64,000 nt of DNA. Origin: JACDHG01 sp963815295 (GTDB lineage: Bacteria > Actinomycetota > Actinomycetes > Propionibacteriales > Nocardioidaceae). Positions 23,443 to 31,875 of the stretch are shown one piece after another. The stretch covers positions 1,178,001-1,242,000 of the forward strand of contig CAWFFZ010000008.1 of assembly GCA_963815295.1 (NCBI GenBank). Direction: 5' to 3'. Positions within the stretch are counted from its first letter, which is position 1. Each line of letters opens with the position of its first letter. A program made the translations under genes and the position numbers. The notes below the pieces were generated by a model. The model searched no databases. It saw only the letters and a list, made by a program, of their open reading frames with translations, and had not been told where the DNA came from.

Positions 23443-24368
23443 GCCAGCACCCGGTCGTACCGGCCGTCCGCACCTACCTCGACCACCTCCTCGTCGAGCG
23501 CGGGCTGGCGGTCAACACCCTGGCGTCATACCGCCGTGACCTGCGTCGGTACCTCGGGTTCCTGGCCGAGCAGGGTGTCGACGATGTAGGCGCGATCACC
23601 AGCGCCCACGTCAGCGAGTTCCTGATGCGGCTGCGCGAAGGCGATGCCGACCATCCCGCGCTGAGCGCCTCCAGCGCGGCCCGGACCGTGGTCGCCGTCC
23701 GTGGGTTCCACTCGTTCGCCCAGGCGGAGCAGATCACCGTGGACAACCCGGCCGCAGCGGTGAAGCCACCGTCGCCTCCCCGGCGGCTGCCCAAGGCGCT
23801 CCCGGTGTCGGACGTGGAGTCCATTCTCGAGGCTGCCGGCGCCGCGGGGACCGCGCTGGCCTTGCGCGACCGGGCTTTGCTGGAGTTCCTCTATGGCACC
23901 GGGGCGAGGATCTCCGAGGCGGTGGGGCTCGACGTCGACGACGTCGACTTCGACGACGACGTCGTGCGACTCCTCGGCAAGGGTCGCAAGGAGCGGATCG
24001 TGCCGATGGGGTCGTACGCTCGCGACGCTTGCGCCCGCTACCTCAATTCGGCTCGGCCGGGGCTGGTCGCCCGAGGCAAGGGAAGCCCGGCCGTTTTCGT
24101 GAACGCGCGTGGCAGCCGCCTGTCACGGCAGTCGGCGTGGACGGTGCTGGGGAAAGCCGCCAAGTTGGCCGGCTTGAACGTCGAGGTCTCGCCTCACACG
24201 CTGCGGCATTCGTTCGCGACCCACCTGCTCGACGGAGGGGCAGACGTCCGGGTCGTCCAGGAACTCCTCGGGCACGCATCAGTCACGACGACCCAGATCT
24301 ACACCTTGGTGACCGTCGACCGCCTGCGCGAGGTCTACGCGACGTCTCACCCCCGGGCGCTGCGCTGA
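23439..24368 (+). CDS. xerD: Tyrosine recombinase XerD, apparent CTG start
   Basis: XerD resolves chromosome dimers at dif with XerC. With a CTG start the product is 309 residues, normal for the family, and begins LSQHPVVPAVRTYLDHLLVERGLAVNTLASYRRDL in short form, i.e. the full N-terminal SAM-like core-binding domain. Catalytic residues are Arg157, Lys181, His253-x-x-Arg256, His279 and Tyr288. Between the upstream in-frame stop at 23403 and the ATG at 23625 no ATG, GTG or TTG occurs in frame; starting at 23625 would delete most of the first domain. CTG at 23439 overlaps the ald stop (CTGA) and is preceded by GAGGTG. A sequencing error is the alternative. Confidence 0.88.
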   Translation: MSQHPVVPAVRTYLDHLLVERGLAVNTLASYRRDLRRYLGFLAEQGVDDVGAITSAHVSEFLMRLREGDADHPALSASSAARTVVAVRGFHSFAQAEQITVDNPAAAVKPPSPPRRLPKALPVSDVESILEAAGAAGTALALRDRALLEFLYGTGARISEAVGLDVDDVDFDDDVVRLLGKGRKERIVPMGSYARDACARYLNSARPGLVARGKGSPAVFVNARGSRLSRQSAWTVLGKAAKLAGLNVEVSPHTLRHSFATHLLDGGADVRVVQELLGHASVTTTQIYTLVTVDRLREVYATSHPRALR

Positions 24369-24388
24369 CGAAAAGAAATTCTCCGACG

Positions 24389-24417
24389 TGTCGATTTACG
24401 CGATCCTCCTTCGGCAC
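24389..24417 (+). promoter_or_regulatory. Possible ECF42-type promoter
   Basis: TGTCGA at 24389-24394 lies about 65 bp before the DHFR-like gene, with CGGCAC about 17 bp downstream. ECF42 factors are reported to prefer a TGTCGA-type -35 element, and an ECF42 gene lies two genes downstream. The -10 match is weak, so this is a suggestion only. Confidence 0.3.
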
Positions 24418-24458
24418 AGAAGCGAAGGCACCAATCCCAACAATCAAGGAGAACGATC

Positions 24459-24998
24459 ATGGGATCGATCAAGTCAGGCATCTTCATCTCGCTCGACGGC
24501 GTCATCGAGGCGCCCGAGACCTGGCACTTCGACTACTTCAACGACGAAATGGGGGCGGTCGTCGGCGCGCTGATGAGCGAGTCCGACGCGATGCTCCTGG
24601 GCCGGCAGACGTACGACGAGTTCGCCGCCTACTGGCCGAGCGCCGACCCCGCCGACCCGTTCACCGCGCAGATGAACGGCGCCCGCAAGTACGTCGTGTC
24701 GAATACGCTCACCGACGCGACCTGGGAGAACTCGACCGTCATCACCGGCGACGTCGCGGCCGAGCTGACCGCACTCAAGCAGGACACCAAGCTCAGCACG
24801 ACCGGAAGCGCCGCCCTGGTCCAATGGCTGCTTGAGGCGGGCCTGGTCGATGAGCTTCACCTGCTGGTGCACCCGGTCGTGGTCGGCAGCGGCAAGAAGC
24901 TGTTCGCCGACGGTGCGAAGGTGCCGCTCAGCCTCGTCAGCTCCACCACGTTCAAGACCGGTGTGTTGCACCTGGTCTACGGTCCCGCCGCCAGCTGA
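24459..24998 (+). CDS. Dihydrofolate-reductase-like (RibD C-terminal) family protein
   Basis: The 179-residue protein has the RibD C-terminal/DHFR-like fold: GIFISLDGVIEAPETWHFDYF at the N-terminus, AMLLGRQTYDEFAAYWP, KYVVSNTL and the late ELHLLVHPVVVGSGKKLF. Such proteins are predicted NADPH-dependent reductases with unknown substrates. ATG at 24459 follows AAGGAG. The neighbouring YCII and ECF42 genes form a commonly seen regulatory neighbourhood, so it may belong to the ECF42 regulon. Confidence 0.85.
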   Translation: MGSIKSGIFISLDGVIEAPETWHFDYFNDEMGAVVGALMSESDAMLLGRQTYDEFAAYWPSADPADPFTAQMNGARKYVVSNTLTDATWENSTVITGDVAAELTALKQDTKLSTTGSAALVQWLLEAGLVDELHLLVHPVVVGSGKKLFADGAKVPLSLVSSTTFKTGVLHLVYGPAAS

Positions 24999-25066
24999 TT
25001 GCAGCCCCCGCGGCCGGCGCGCTGGCCGGTATGGTCAGGCGTCGTACACCACAAGGAGACCGACAG

Positions 25067-25420
25067 ATGCGCTACATGGTGATGCACTACCAGACTCAGG
25101 CGATGGAGGACGGCGTCCCGCCTACGCCCGAGCAGCAGGCGGCGATCGGCAAGTACATGCAGGAATCGGCCATGGCCGGCGTGCTGCTCTCCGGCGAAGG
25201 AGTTGCACCGAGCTCCGAGGGGGCACGGGTGGAGGTCACCGACGGTGACGTGCGGGTCATCGACGGCCCGTTCGCGGAGGCGAAGGAGCTCATCGCCGGC
25301 TTCGCCATTCTCGAGGTCGACTCGCTCGCCGAGGCAGTCGAGCACGCCCGGAAGTTCGCGGCCATGGTTGGCGCGGAGCGGATCGACATCCGGCGCGTCC
25401 TCGAGTTCTCGGACCTCTGA
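25067..25420 (+). CDS. YCII/DGPF-domain protein
   Basis: The 117-residue protein is a YCII-related (DGPF) protein, as shown by MRYMVMHYQTQAMEDG, SGEGVAPSSEGARVEV and the name-giving VIDGPFAEAKELIAGFAILEVDS. DGPF proteins are the characteristic partners encoded next to ECF42 sigma factors; their biochemical role is not established. ATG at 25067 follows AAGGAG. It lies 57 bp upstream of the sigma-factor gene. Confidence 0.88.
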   Translation: MRYMVMHYQTQAMEDGVPPTPEQQAAIGKYMQESAMAGVLLSGEGVAPSSEGARVEVTDGDVRVIDGPFAEAKELIAGFAILEVDSLAEAVEHARKFAAMVGAERIDIRRVLEFSDL

Positions 25421-25477
25421 GGAGAAGCACCCATCGACCGCCAGAGCGCCGCCGTGACTCCCCGTCGGGAGACAGAG

Positions 25478-26755
25478 ATGGACACCACGGCTCTCGACAC
25501 GACCGTGGCGACGCTGTGGCGCGTCGAATCTCCCCGAGTGATGGCTCGTCTGGCCCGACTTGTCGGTGACGTCGACACGGCCGAGGAACTCGCCCAGGAC
25601 GCATTCGTCACGGCCATCGAGAAGTGGCGCAGCGAGGGGATCCCGAACAACCCGGCAGCCTGGCTCCACAAGACCGCGCGGTTCCTGGCCGTCGACCGGA
25701 TCCGGCGCCGTGACGTCCAGCACACCAAGTACCAGCAGATCGCGGCCACCAGCCCTCGGACCCTGGACGTCGACATCGACGAGGTCGTCGACGGTGACCT
25801 GGCTGACGATCTGCTCGGGCTGATCTTCATGGTCTGTCACCCGATCCTGTCTCCTGACGCCCGATCGGCGCTCACCCTGAAGCTGATTTGTGGCCTCACC
25901 ACCGAGGAGGTCGCCCGGGCCTTCCTCGCCCCCGAGGCGACGATCGCCCAGCGCATCGTCCGGGCCAAACGCACCCTCTCAGCGGCGAACATCCGGTTCG
26001 AACTGCCGCCGGAGACAGAACGGCCAGCGCGACTCGCCGCCGTGCGCGAGGTCATCTACCTGGTGTTCAACGAGGGACACACCGCGACCAGCGGCGACCA
26101 GTGGATCCGCAGCGACCTGTGCGCCGAGGCGCTCCGCCTGGGGCGGATGCTGGCGAGCCTGACTCCTCGCGATCCCGAGACGCTGGGACTCCTGGCCTTG
26201 ATGGAGCTGCAGGCTTCGCGGCTCAAAGCCCGCACCGGCCCTCAGGGCGAGCCAATCTTGCTCATGGACCAGGACCGCAGGCGCTGGGACCAGCTGCTCA
26301 TCCGCCGTGGTCTCGACCTCCTACAGCGCGTTGAGGAGCTGGGCGGTGCGGCCGGGCCCTACGCCCTCCAGGCCGGTATCGCCGCCTGCCACGCACGCGC
26401 CAGGCGCGCCGAAGATACCGACTGGCAGCGGATCACGGCGCTGTATGACGGGCTCGCTCAAATCAGTCCGTCTCCGGTGGTGGAGCTCAACCGCGCCGTG
26501 GCTACTGCGCAGGCATTCGGGCCCGATGCCGGTCTCGCCCTCTTGGACCCCCTCTTCGGATTGCCCAGTATGCGCCGCTACCACCTGCTGCCGGCCGTCG
26601 CCGGCGATCTGCTGTGCCGGGCCGGTCGGCATGAGGAAGCCCGCAAGCAGTTCCTGGAGGCTGCCTCCCTCACGAAGAACGGTCAGGAGCGCTTGACCAT
26701 GCAACGACGAGCGGGGGAGTGCGCCACCAACCACGCAGGCACCCACTCTGCTTGA
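25478..26755 (+). CDS. ECF42-type RNA polymerase sigma factor with C-terminal extension
   Basis: The 425-residue protein has sigma2 (VMARLARLVGDVDTAEELAQDAF...AWLHKTARFLAVDRIRRR) and sigma4 (LTLKLICGLTTEEVARAFLAPEATIAQRIVRAKRTL) regions. A roughly 230-residue C-terminal helical extension follows, with TPR-like features. This long extension and the neighbouring DGPF gene identify the ECF42 group, which works without a classical membrane anti-sigma factor and uses the C-terminal domain for its own control. ATG at 25478 is preferred because GGGAG precedes it; GTG at 25454 is the alternative. A terminator follows directly. Confidence 0.88.
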   Translation: MDTTALDTTVATLWRVESPRVMARLARLVGDVDTAEELAQDAFVTAIEKWRSEGIPNNPAAWLHKTARFLAVDRIRRRDVQHTKYQQIAATSPRTLDVDIDEVVDGDLADDLLGLIFMVCHPILSPDARSALTLKLICGLTTEEVARAFLAPEATIAQRIVRAKRTLSAANIRFELPPETERPARLAAVREVIYLVFNEGHTATSGDQWIRSDLCAEALRLGRMLASLTPRDPETLGLLALMELQASRLKARTGPQGEPILLMDQDRRRWDQLLIRRGLDLLQRVEELGGAAGPYALQAGIAACHARARRAEDTDWQRITALYDGLAQISPSPVVELNRAVATAQAFGPDAGLALLDPLFGLPSMRRYHLLPAVAGDLLCRAGRHEEARKQFLEAASLTKNGQERLTMQRRAGECATNHAGTHSA

Positions 26756-26802
26756 AGTGGCCGACTTCGTGGTGGGTGGGGCAACCTCCACCTCGGCCAC
26801 TT
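26755..26802 (+). terminator. Hairpin terminator after the ECF42 gene
   Basis: AAGTGGCCGA at 26755-26764 and TCGGCCACTT at 26793-26802 form a perfect 10-bp stem. An inner GGTGG/CCACC pair inside the loop extends the structure. It sits at the stop codon of the sigma-factor gene. There is no strong T-run, as is usual in this GC range. Confidence 0.65.
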
Positions 26803-26904
26803 TGAACCGCGTGTTTGCACGGCGCGTCGTACACAGACTTGTTAACAGGCAGAGGCAAGATGTGGACGTGGACCGCAAGTCCGTCAACAGATGTCGGCAC
26901 CGCC

Positions 26905-26933
26905 TTGTCGCTCTGTCAGACGGGGCTTAGAGT
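26905..26933 (+). promoter_or_regulatory. Predicted promoter of the parA-scpAB operon
   Basis: TTGTCG at 26905-26910 and TAGAGT at 26928-26933 are separated by 17 bp. They lie about 50 bp before the GTG of parA in the only intergenic region of the operon. The match to the housekeeping consensus is reasonable. Confidence 0.5.
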
Positions 26934-26984
26934 CGCAGCGGCGTTGACAAGCCGACGTGTAGACAAACCGATGAGAGGCTCGAC

Positions 26985-28007
26985 GTGAGCGAACCAACCT
27001 TCGCACCTCCGCCCAAGAGTGCACCGGTATCGCTTCCGGCCGACGCGCCAGTAGCGGTGTCCCTTTCGACGGCACCGGTGTCGCCGTTCGGCAGCATCTT
27101 CCCCCCGGAGGCCGCGCCCCTCGCTGAGGCCCCTGCGCCCGCCGAGGCCGCTCCTGTCGCTGAGGTCAAGCTGGGGGCGACCGGTCGGCCGATGCCCTAC
27201 CTGCCCGACCCAGGGCCGGTGAGTGAGCACGACAAGGCACTCGTGATATCGCTGTGCAACCAGAAGGGCGGGGTCGGCAAGACCACGACCGTCATCAACC
27301 TGGGCGCCGCGATCGCCGAGCACGGCCGCAAGGTGCTGCTGGTCGACTTCGACCCGCAAGCGTCGCTCACTGTCGGCCTGGGCATCAACCCCAACGACCT
27401 CGACACCACGATCTACCACCTGATGATGGAGCGCGAGGTGCCGCTCGACGAGGTGATCGTCAAGACCGGCGTCCAGGGCGTCGACCTGATCCCGTCGAAC
27501 ATCGACTTCGCGGGTGCGGAGATGCAGCTCATCAACGAGGTCGCCCGCGAGCAGGTGCTGGCCCGCGCCCTGGAGCCCGCGATGGAGCTCTACGACGTCA
27601 TCCTGATCGACTGCCAGCCTTCCCTCGGACTGCTCACCGTCAACGCGCTGGCCGCCGCCGACGGCGTCATCGTCCCGCTCGAGTGCGAGTACTTTGCCCT
27701 GCGCGGCGTCGCCCTGCTGAAGCGGACGATCGACAAGGTGCAGGAGCGTCTCAACCCAAACCTGCGCATCGTTGGCCTGCTCGGCACGATGTACGACGGC
27801 CGCACGCTGCACAGCCGCGACGTCTTGCGCACGCTCGTGGACGGGTGGGGCGACGCGGTGTTCCACACCGTGATCCGGCGCACTGTGAAGTTCTCCGAGG
27901 CGACGGTCGCGGGGGAGCCCATGACGGCATATGCCAGCGAATCCGCGGGAGCCGACTCCTATCGTGACTTGGCCAAGGAGGTGCTGGCTCGGTGTCACGA
28001 CGTGTGA
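26985..28007 (+). CDS. parA: ParA-family ATPase
   Basis: The 340-residue protein is a Walker-type ParA ATPase of the chromosome/plasmid partition family. The first 80 residues are a Pro/Ala-rich, probably disordered segment. The deviant Walker A KGGVGKT is at 94-100, followed by VLLVDFDPQASLTVGLG and DVILIDCQPSLGLLTVNAL. Members at this locus (upstream of scpA) are found across Actinobacteria and are distinct from the origin-proximal parAB pair. The gene overlaps the next small gene by 16 nt, so they are likely coupled. Confidence 0.9.
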   Translation: MSEPTFAPPPKSAPVSLPADAPVAVSLSTAPVSPFGSIFPPEAAPLAEAPAPAEAAPVAEVKLGATGRPMPYLPDPGPVSEHDKALVISLCNQKGGVGKTTTVINLGAAIAEHGRKVLLVDFDPQASLTVGLGINPNDLDTTIYHLMMEREVPLDEVIVKTGVQGVDLIPSNIDFAGAEMQLINEVAREQVLARALEPAMELYDVILIDCQPSLGLLTVNALAAADGVIVPLECEYFALRGVALLKRTIDKVQERLNPNLRIVGLLGTMYDGRTLHSRDVLRTLVDGWGDAVFHTVIRRTVKFSEATVAGEPMTAYASESAGADSYRDLAKEVLARCHDV

Positions 28008-28354
28008 GCCTGCCCGGGGCGGACGAGCTGTTCCGCTCCACCAAGGTCGACGAGTCTGACGAGCCGGGCCAGGAGAGCCCACCAGCGGAGATCGCTCCCC
28101 AGGTGGAGGACGGCGCAGCCGCCGCGGCCAAGCCGGCCTCCAGCGGTCGGGTCCGTCACGACGAGAAAATCACGGTCTACGTGACGGCCGACGAGCTCAT
28201 CCGGCTTGAGCACACCAGGCTCCGGCTGCGAAGCGAGCATCGGCTCGCGGTCGACCGTGGGCGCATCGTCCGGGAAGCCATCCATCTGGCGCTCGAAGGA
28301 GTGGAAACCGACGGCGACATGAGTCCGCTCGTCCAGCGACTGCGCGAACAGTGA
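27992..28354 (+). CDS. Small ribbon-helix-helix-like protein between ParA and ScpA
   Basis: The 120-residue protein has a disordered acidic/alanine-rich first half and a basic second half, KITVYVTADELIRLEHTRLRLRSEHR followed by VDRGRIVREAIHLALE (about residues 58-103). A beta strand and two helices in this order resemble the ribbon-helix-helix fold of CopG/ParG-type proteins. GTG at 27992 lies within the end of parA, and its stop overlaps the scpA start by 4 nt. It may be the DNA-binding partner of the neighbouring ParA; that is inferred from gene arrangement. Confidence 0.75.
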   Translation: MSRRVSLPGADELFRSTKVDESDEPGQESPPAEIAPQVEDGAAAAAKPASSGRVRHDEKITVYVTADELIRLEHTRLRLRSEHRLAVDRGRIVREAIHLALEGVETDGDMSPLVQRLREQ

Positions 28355-29292
28355 ACGCCGCGGCTGACGACGTCATAGCAGCGCCGGGATCGAGCTTTGC
28401 GGTCTCGCTCGACAACTTCGAGGGCCCCTTCGACCTCCTACTTCACCTCATCTCCAAGCACAAGATGGACATCACCGAGGTGTCGCTGTCGCGTGTCACC
28501 GACGAGTTCATCGAGCACATCAAGGGGCTCGACGACGCGTGGGATCTGGAGCAGACCACCGGGTTTCTGGTCGTGGCCGCCACGTTGCTCGACCTCAAGA
28601 TCGTCCGGCTGCTGCCGTCGGCCTCTGTCGAGGACGAGGACGACCTTGCCCTGCTCGAGGCTCGTGACCTGCTGTTCGCCCGCCTGATGCAGTACCGCGC
28701 GTTCAAGCAGGTGGCCGCCGGGATCGAGGCGAAGCTGTTGGCCGAGTCTCGTCGCGTGCCCCGCAGCGTCGGGCTCGAGGAGCGTTACAGCGGGCTGTTG
28801 CCCGAGGTCTTGATCACCCTCGGCATCGACGAGTTCGCCGCGCTCGCGGCACGCGCCCTGCAGCCACGAGAAGAGCCCCAGATCGGCCTCTCCCACCTGC
28901 ACGCGCCGATGGTCAGCGTGCGCGAGCAGGCTGCTCTCGTCGTCGACCGGCTCCGACGACAACGCACCATGACATTTCGAGCGCTCACGGCCGACTCGCC
29001 CGACCTCCTCACGACGGTGGCGCGGTTCCTTGCGCTACTGGAGCTGTTCCGCGAGGGCATGGTGGCCTTCGAGCAAGCGGCCGCGCTCGGGGAGCTCAGC
29101 GTGCGCTGGACCGGCGACGACGAGGGAGAGATCGAGGTCGGCGAAGAGTACGACGAGGCCCGTGCCCCAGATGAGCCGGTCGCCGCCTCGGTGACGGATG
29201 CCGACGTACACCGACTCGCGGCAGTGCCAGCCGGCAACGGCTCTGCAGGTGCAAGCGAGCAACCGGACCGAAGCTACGAAGGGCCCGCATGA
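28351..29292 (+). CDS. scpA: Segregation and condensation protein A
   Basis: ScpA is the kleisin subunit that bridges SMC heads in bacterial condensin. The 313-residue protein begins the core with FAVSLDNFEGPFDLLLHLISKHKMDITEVSLSRV in family form and continues LVVAATLLDLKIVRLLP. A C-terminal winged-helix-like region FLALLELFREGMVAFEQ is followed by an acidic tail of about 60 residues not needed for the fold. GTG at 28351 overlaps the upstream stop by 4 nt, and its own stop overlaps scpB by 4 nt. Confidence 0.94.
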   Translation: MNAAADDVIAAPGSSFAVSLDNFEGPFDLLLHLISKHKMDITEVSLSRVTDEFIEHIKGLDDAWDLEQTTGFLVVAATLLDLKIVRLLPSASVEDEDDLALLEARDLLFARLMQYRAFKQVAAGIEAKLLAESRRVPRSVGLEERYSGLLPEVLITLGIDEFAALAARALQPREEPQIGLSHLHAPMVSVREQAALVVDRLRRQRTMTFRALTADSPDLLTTVARFLALLELFREGMVAFEQAAALGELSVRWTGDDEGEIEVGEEYDEARAPDEPVAASVTDADVHRLAAVPAGNGSAGASEQPDRSYEGPA

Positions 29293-29942
29293 CCATCCAC
29301 GACACACCGACCGTGAACGGCTCCGATGAGCCTGCGGCCACCCCGGTGCAAGGCGGCCTCAACCTCGAAGCTCACGAGCTGAAGCCCGCACTCGAGGCTG
29401 TGCTGATGGTCACCGACCAGCCGCTTGACCACCTGAGCCTGGCCCAGGCGGTCGGGTTTCCGCCAGATGAGGTGGAGGCTGCCCTGGAGGAGCTCGGCCG
29501 CGAGTACACCGAGCATGGGAGAGGCTTCGACCTCCGTCGGGTCGGTGAGGGTTGGCGCTACTACACCCGCGAGGAGTACGCCCCGGTTGTTGAGCAGTTC
29601 GTCGTCGATGGGCAGCAGGCGCGCCTGACCCAGGCCGCGCTCGAGACCTTGGCCGTAGTGGCTTACCGGCAGCCGGTGAGCCGGGCACGCGTGTCTGCCA
29701 TCCGCGGGGTCAACGTCGACGGAGTGATGCGCACGCTGGTGTCGCGCGGCCTGGTCGAGGAGGCAGGCAGCGACCACGAGACGGGCGCGCACCTCTTCCG
29801 GACGACGTCGTACTTCTTGGAGCGGATGGGCCTGACGAGCACCGACCAGCTGCCGGAAATCGCCCCGTTCCTGCCCGAGATGGCCGAGCTCGAGGGAGAG
29901 CTCGAGTTCGCCGACGAGATCACCGGGGTGGGCGAGGAGTGA
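29289..29942 (+). CDS. scpB: Segregation and condensation protein B
   Basis: ScpB is the paired winged-helix partner of ScpA in the SMC complex. The 217-residue product has LKPALEAVLMVTDQPLDHLSLA at the first winged helix and LTQAALETLAVVAYRQPVSRARVSAIRGVNVDGVMRTL at the second, both family hallmarks, then TTSYFLERMGL. It overlaps scpA and rluB by 4 nt each, so the block is a tightly coupled operon. Confidence 0.95.
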   Translation: MTIHDTPTVNGSDEPAATPVQGGLNLEAHELKPALEAVLMVTDQPLDHLSLAQAVGFPPDEVEAALEELGREYTEHGRGFDLRRVGEGWRYYTREEYAPVVEQFVVDGQQARLTQAALETLAVVAYRQPVSRARVSAIRGVNVDGVMRTLVSRGLVEEAGSDHETGAHLFRTTSYFLERMGLTSTDQLPEIAPFLPEMAELEGELEFADEITGVGEE

Positions 29943-30682
29943 CGACGCCGCCGGGTGGCGAACTGATCCGGCTGCAGAGGGTGCTGGCGCAGTCGGGAGT
30001 TGCCAGCCGACGGGCCTGCGAGATGCTGATGTCCGCCGGCCGGGTCGAGGTCGACGGTGTCGTGATCACCCAGCTCGGGGCGAAGGTAAACCCGGAGACC
30101 GCGGTCATCCGTGTCGACGGGAAGCGGATCCCGGTTGCGCAGGCCCATGTGTATCTCGTCGCGAACAAGCCGCGCGGTGTCGTCAGCTCGATGGCCGATG
30201 AGCAGGGTCGTCGCGACCTGAGCAGCCTCGTCGCTGACCGGCCCGAGCGGCTTTTCCACGTCGGCCGCCTGGACACCGACACCACGGGGCTCATCGTGCT
30301 CACCAACGACGGCGAGTTCGCGCATCGGCTGGCGCATCCGTCATACGAGGTGAGCAAGACGTACGTCGCGCAGGTGGAGGGGGTGGTGTCACCGCGGGTA
30401 CGACGGCAGGTCCTCGCCGGGCTGACCCTCGACGACGGGCCGCTCACGGTCGACGGATTCAGGATCGTTTCGACGCATGGGGGCAAGAGCATGGTCGAGG
30501 TCGTCCTGCACGAGGGCCGCAACCGGATTGTGCGGCGGCTTTTCGACCACCTGGGTCATCCCGTGCTGCGGTTGTCTCGGACGGCGATCGGGCCGATCCG
30601 GCTGGGCACGCTCGGGTCAGGCCAGGCGCGTGAGCTGACGCAGGACGAGCTCGGGACGCTGCTCGACGCGGTCGCGATGTGA
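29939..30682 (+). CDS. rluB: 23S rRNA pseudouridine synthase RluB-type
   Basis: The 247-residue protein has an N-terminal S4 domain (IRLQRVLAQSGVASRRACEMLMSAGRVEVDG) and an RsuA/RluB-type catalytic domain with the aspartate motif LFHVGRLDTDTTGLIVLTNDG. KTYVAQVEG and EGRNRIVRRLFDHLGHPVLRLSR complete the fold. Members at the scpAB locus are usually RluB-like, modifying 23S helix 89 or nearby; the exact target cannot be read from sequence. Confidence 0.93.
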   Translation: MTTPPGGELIRLQRVLAQSGVASRRACEMLMSAGRVEVDGVVITQLGAKVNPETAVIRVDGKRIPVAQAHVYLVANKPRGVVSSMADEQGRRDLSSLVADRPERLFHVGRLDTDTTGLIVLTNDGEFAHRLAHPSYEVSKTYVAQVEGVVSPRVRRQVLAGLTLDDGPLTVDGFRIVSTHGGKSMVEVVLHEGRNRIVRRLFDHLGHPVLRLSRTAIGPIRLGTLGSGQARELTQDELGTLLDAVAM

Positions 30683-30725
30683 GCCGCCGGCCAGAGCGCC
30701 GCCCCGGCGGCCCTAGGCTCTCGCC

Positions 30726-31817
30726 ATGACGTCTGACGCTGCGCCCGCGGAGGTGTCGCTGCCCGAGCCGGTGCTCGTTGTCGGCGCGGGCCTGATCGGC
30801 GCCTCGATCGGGATGGCGCTGACCGCGGCGGGGGTCGACACCTACGTGACGGACGTCGATGCGACTGCGGCACACGTGGCCGCGTCGCGCGGTGCGGGCG
30901 CAGACATGGTCCCCCCGTCGGAGGTGGCGCTCGTCATCGTCGCCACGCCACCCGACCACGTGGGTGCCGCTGTCGTCGAGGCGTTGACGTCATACCCGCG
31001 GGCGGTCGTCACTGACGTGGCCAGCGTGAAGTCACAGCCGCTTGCGGAGGTGCTCGCGGCGGGGGTCGACGCCGCTCGGTACGTCGGCGGGCACCCGATG
31101 GCCGGCAGCGAGCGGTCCGGCCCGCTGGCGTCGGCGCCGGACTTGTTCGTCGGGCGGGCGTGGGCAGTGGTGCCGCGGCCGGACTGCGACCCCGAGGCGG
31201 TGGCCGCGGTACACGCGCTGGTGCGGACGTGCGGCGCGTCGGCGGTCGTCATGGACACGCACGACCACGACCTTGCGGTGGCGCGCACGTCGCATCTGCC
31301 CCACCTGGTCGCCGCCTTGACCGCCGGCTCGCTGGCGAACGCGCCAGCAGGGCATCTCGCGCTGAGCGGGCAGGGCGTGCGGGATGCAACGCGCATCGCA
31401 GCCGGAGACCCAGGTCTGTGGCGGCAGATCGTGCTCGCCAATGCGGGAGTCCTGGCCGGGCTGCTTGCCGAAGTCCGCGACGGACTCGACGACCTGGTGC
31501 AGTCGCTGGGCGACCGAGACGCCGATCGGGTCGAGGCGATCCTCCACGCCGGCGTCTCGGGTACTCAGGTGATTCCGGGCAAGCACGGTGGCCCTGCGTT
31601 GCCGCTGGCAACCGTCACCGTGGCGATCCCGGACACGCCTGGCGCGCTCGCGCGGCTCTTTGCCGACGCGGGCGAGGCCATGGTCAACATCGAGGACCTG
31701 CGGATCGACCACGACCCCGGGCGCGAGTTCGGCCTGGTGGAGCTTGACGTGGCCGACGACCGGGCTGAGACGCTGCTCGAGGCTCTGCGTGCTCGCGACT
31801 GGTCGGCCCACCGGTAA
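30726..31817 (+). CDS. Prephenate dehydrogenase
   Basis: The 363-residue enzyme oxidatively decarboxylates prephenate in tyrosine synthesis. A Rossmann motif VVGAGLIGASIGMAL (about 18-32), TDVASVKSQPL, GGHPMAGSERSG and the catalytic-region ARTSHLPHLVAALTA are present. An ACT-like regulatory domain occupies the C-terminus from about residue 294 (TVTVAIPDTPGALARLFADAGEAMVNIEDL), suggesting allosteric control by an amino acid such as tyrosine. It sits between rluB and cmk, a common actinobacterial arrangement. Confidence 0.92.
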   Translation: MTSDAAPAEVSLPEPVLVVGAGLIGASIGMALTAAGVDTYVTDVDATAAHVAASRGAGADMVPPSEVALVIVATPPDHVGAAVVEALTSYPRAVVTDVASVKSQPLAEVLAAGVDAARYVGGHPMAGSERSGPLASAPDLFVGRAWAVVPRPDCDPEAVAAVHALVRTCGASAVVMDTHDHDLAVARTSHLPHLVAALTAGSLANAPAGHLALSGQGVRDATRIAAGDPGLWRQIVLANAGVLAGLLAEVRDGLDDLVQSLGDRDADRVEAILHAGVSGTQVIPGKHGGPALPLATVTVAIPDTPGALARLFADAGEAMVNIEDLRIDHDPGREFGLVELDVADDRAETLLEALRARDWSAHR

Positions 31818-31875
31818 CCTCGTCCCCGCACGCCCGGCATCCGGAGCGTGTGCCCGACTGGAAGGTGGTCGATCC

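Noticed and set aside
26944..26965. TTGACA...TAGACA as the parA promoter
   Set aside because: The spacing is only 10 bp; the TTGTCG-17-TAGAGT pair just upstream fits better.
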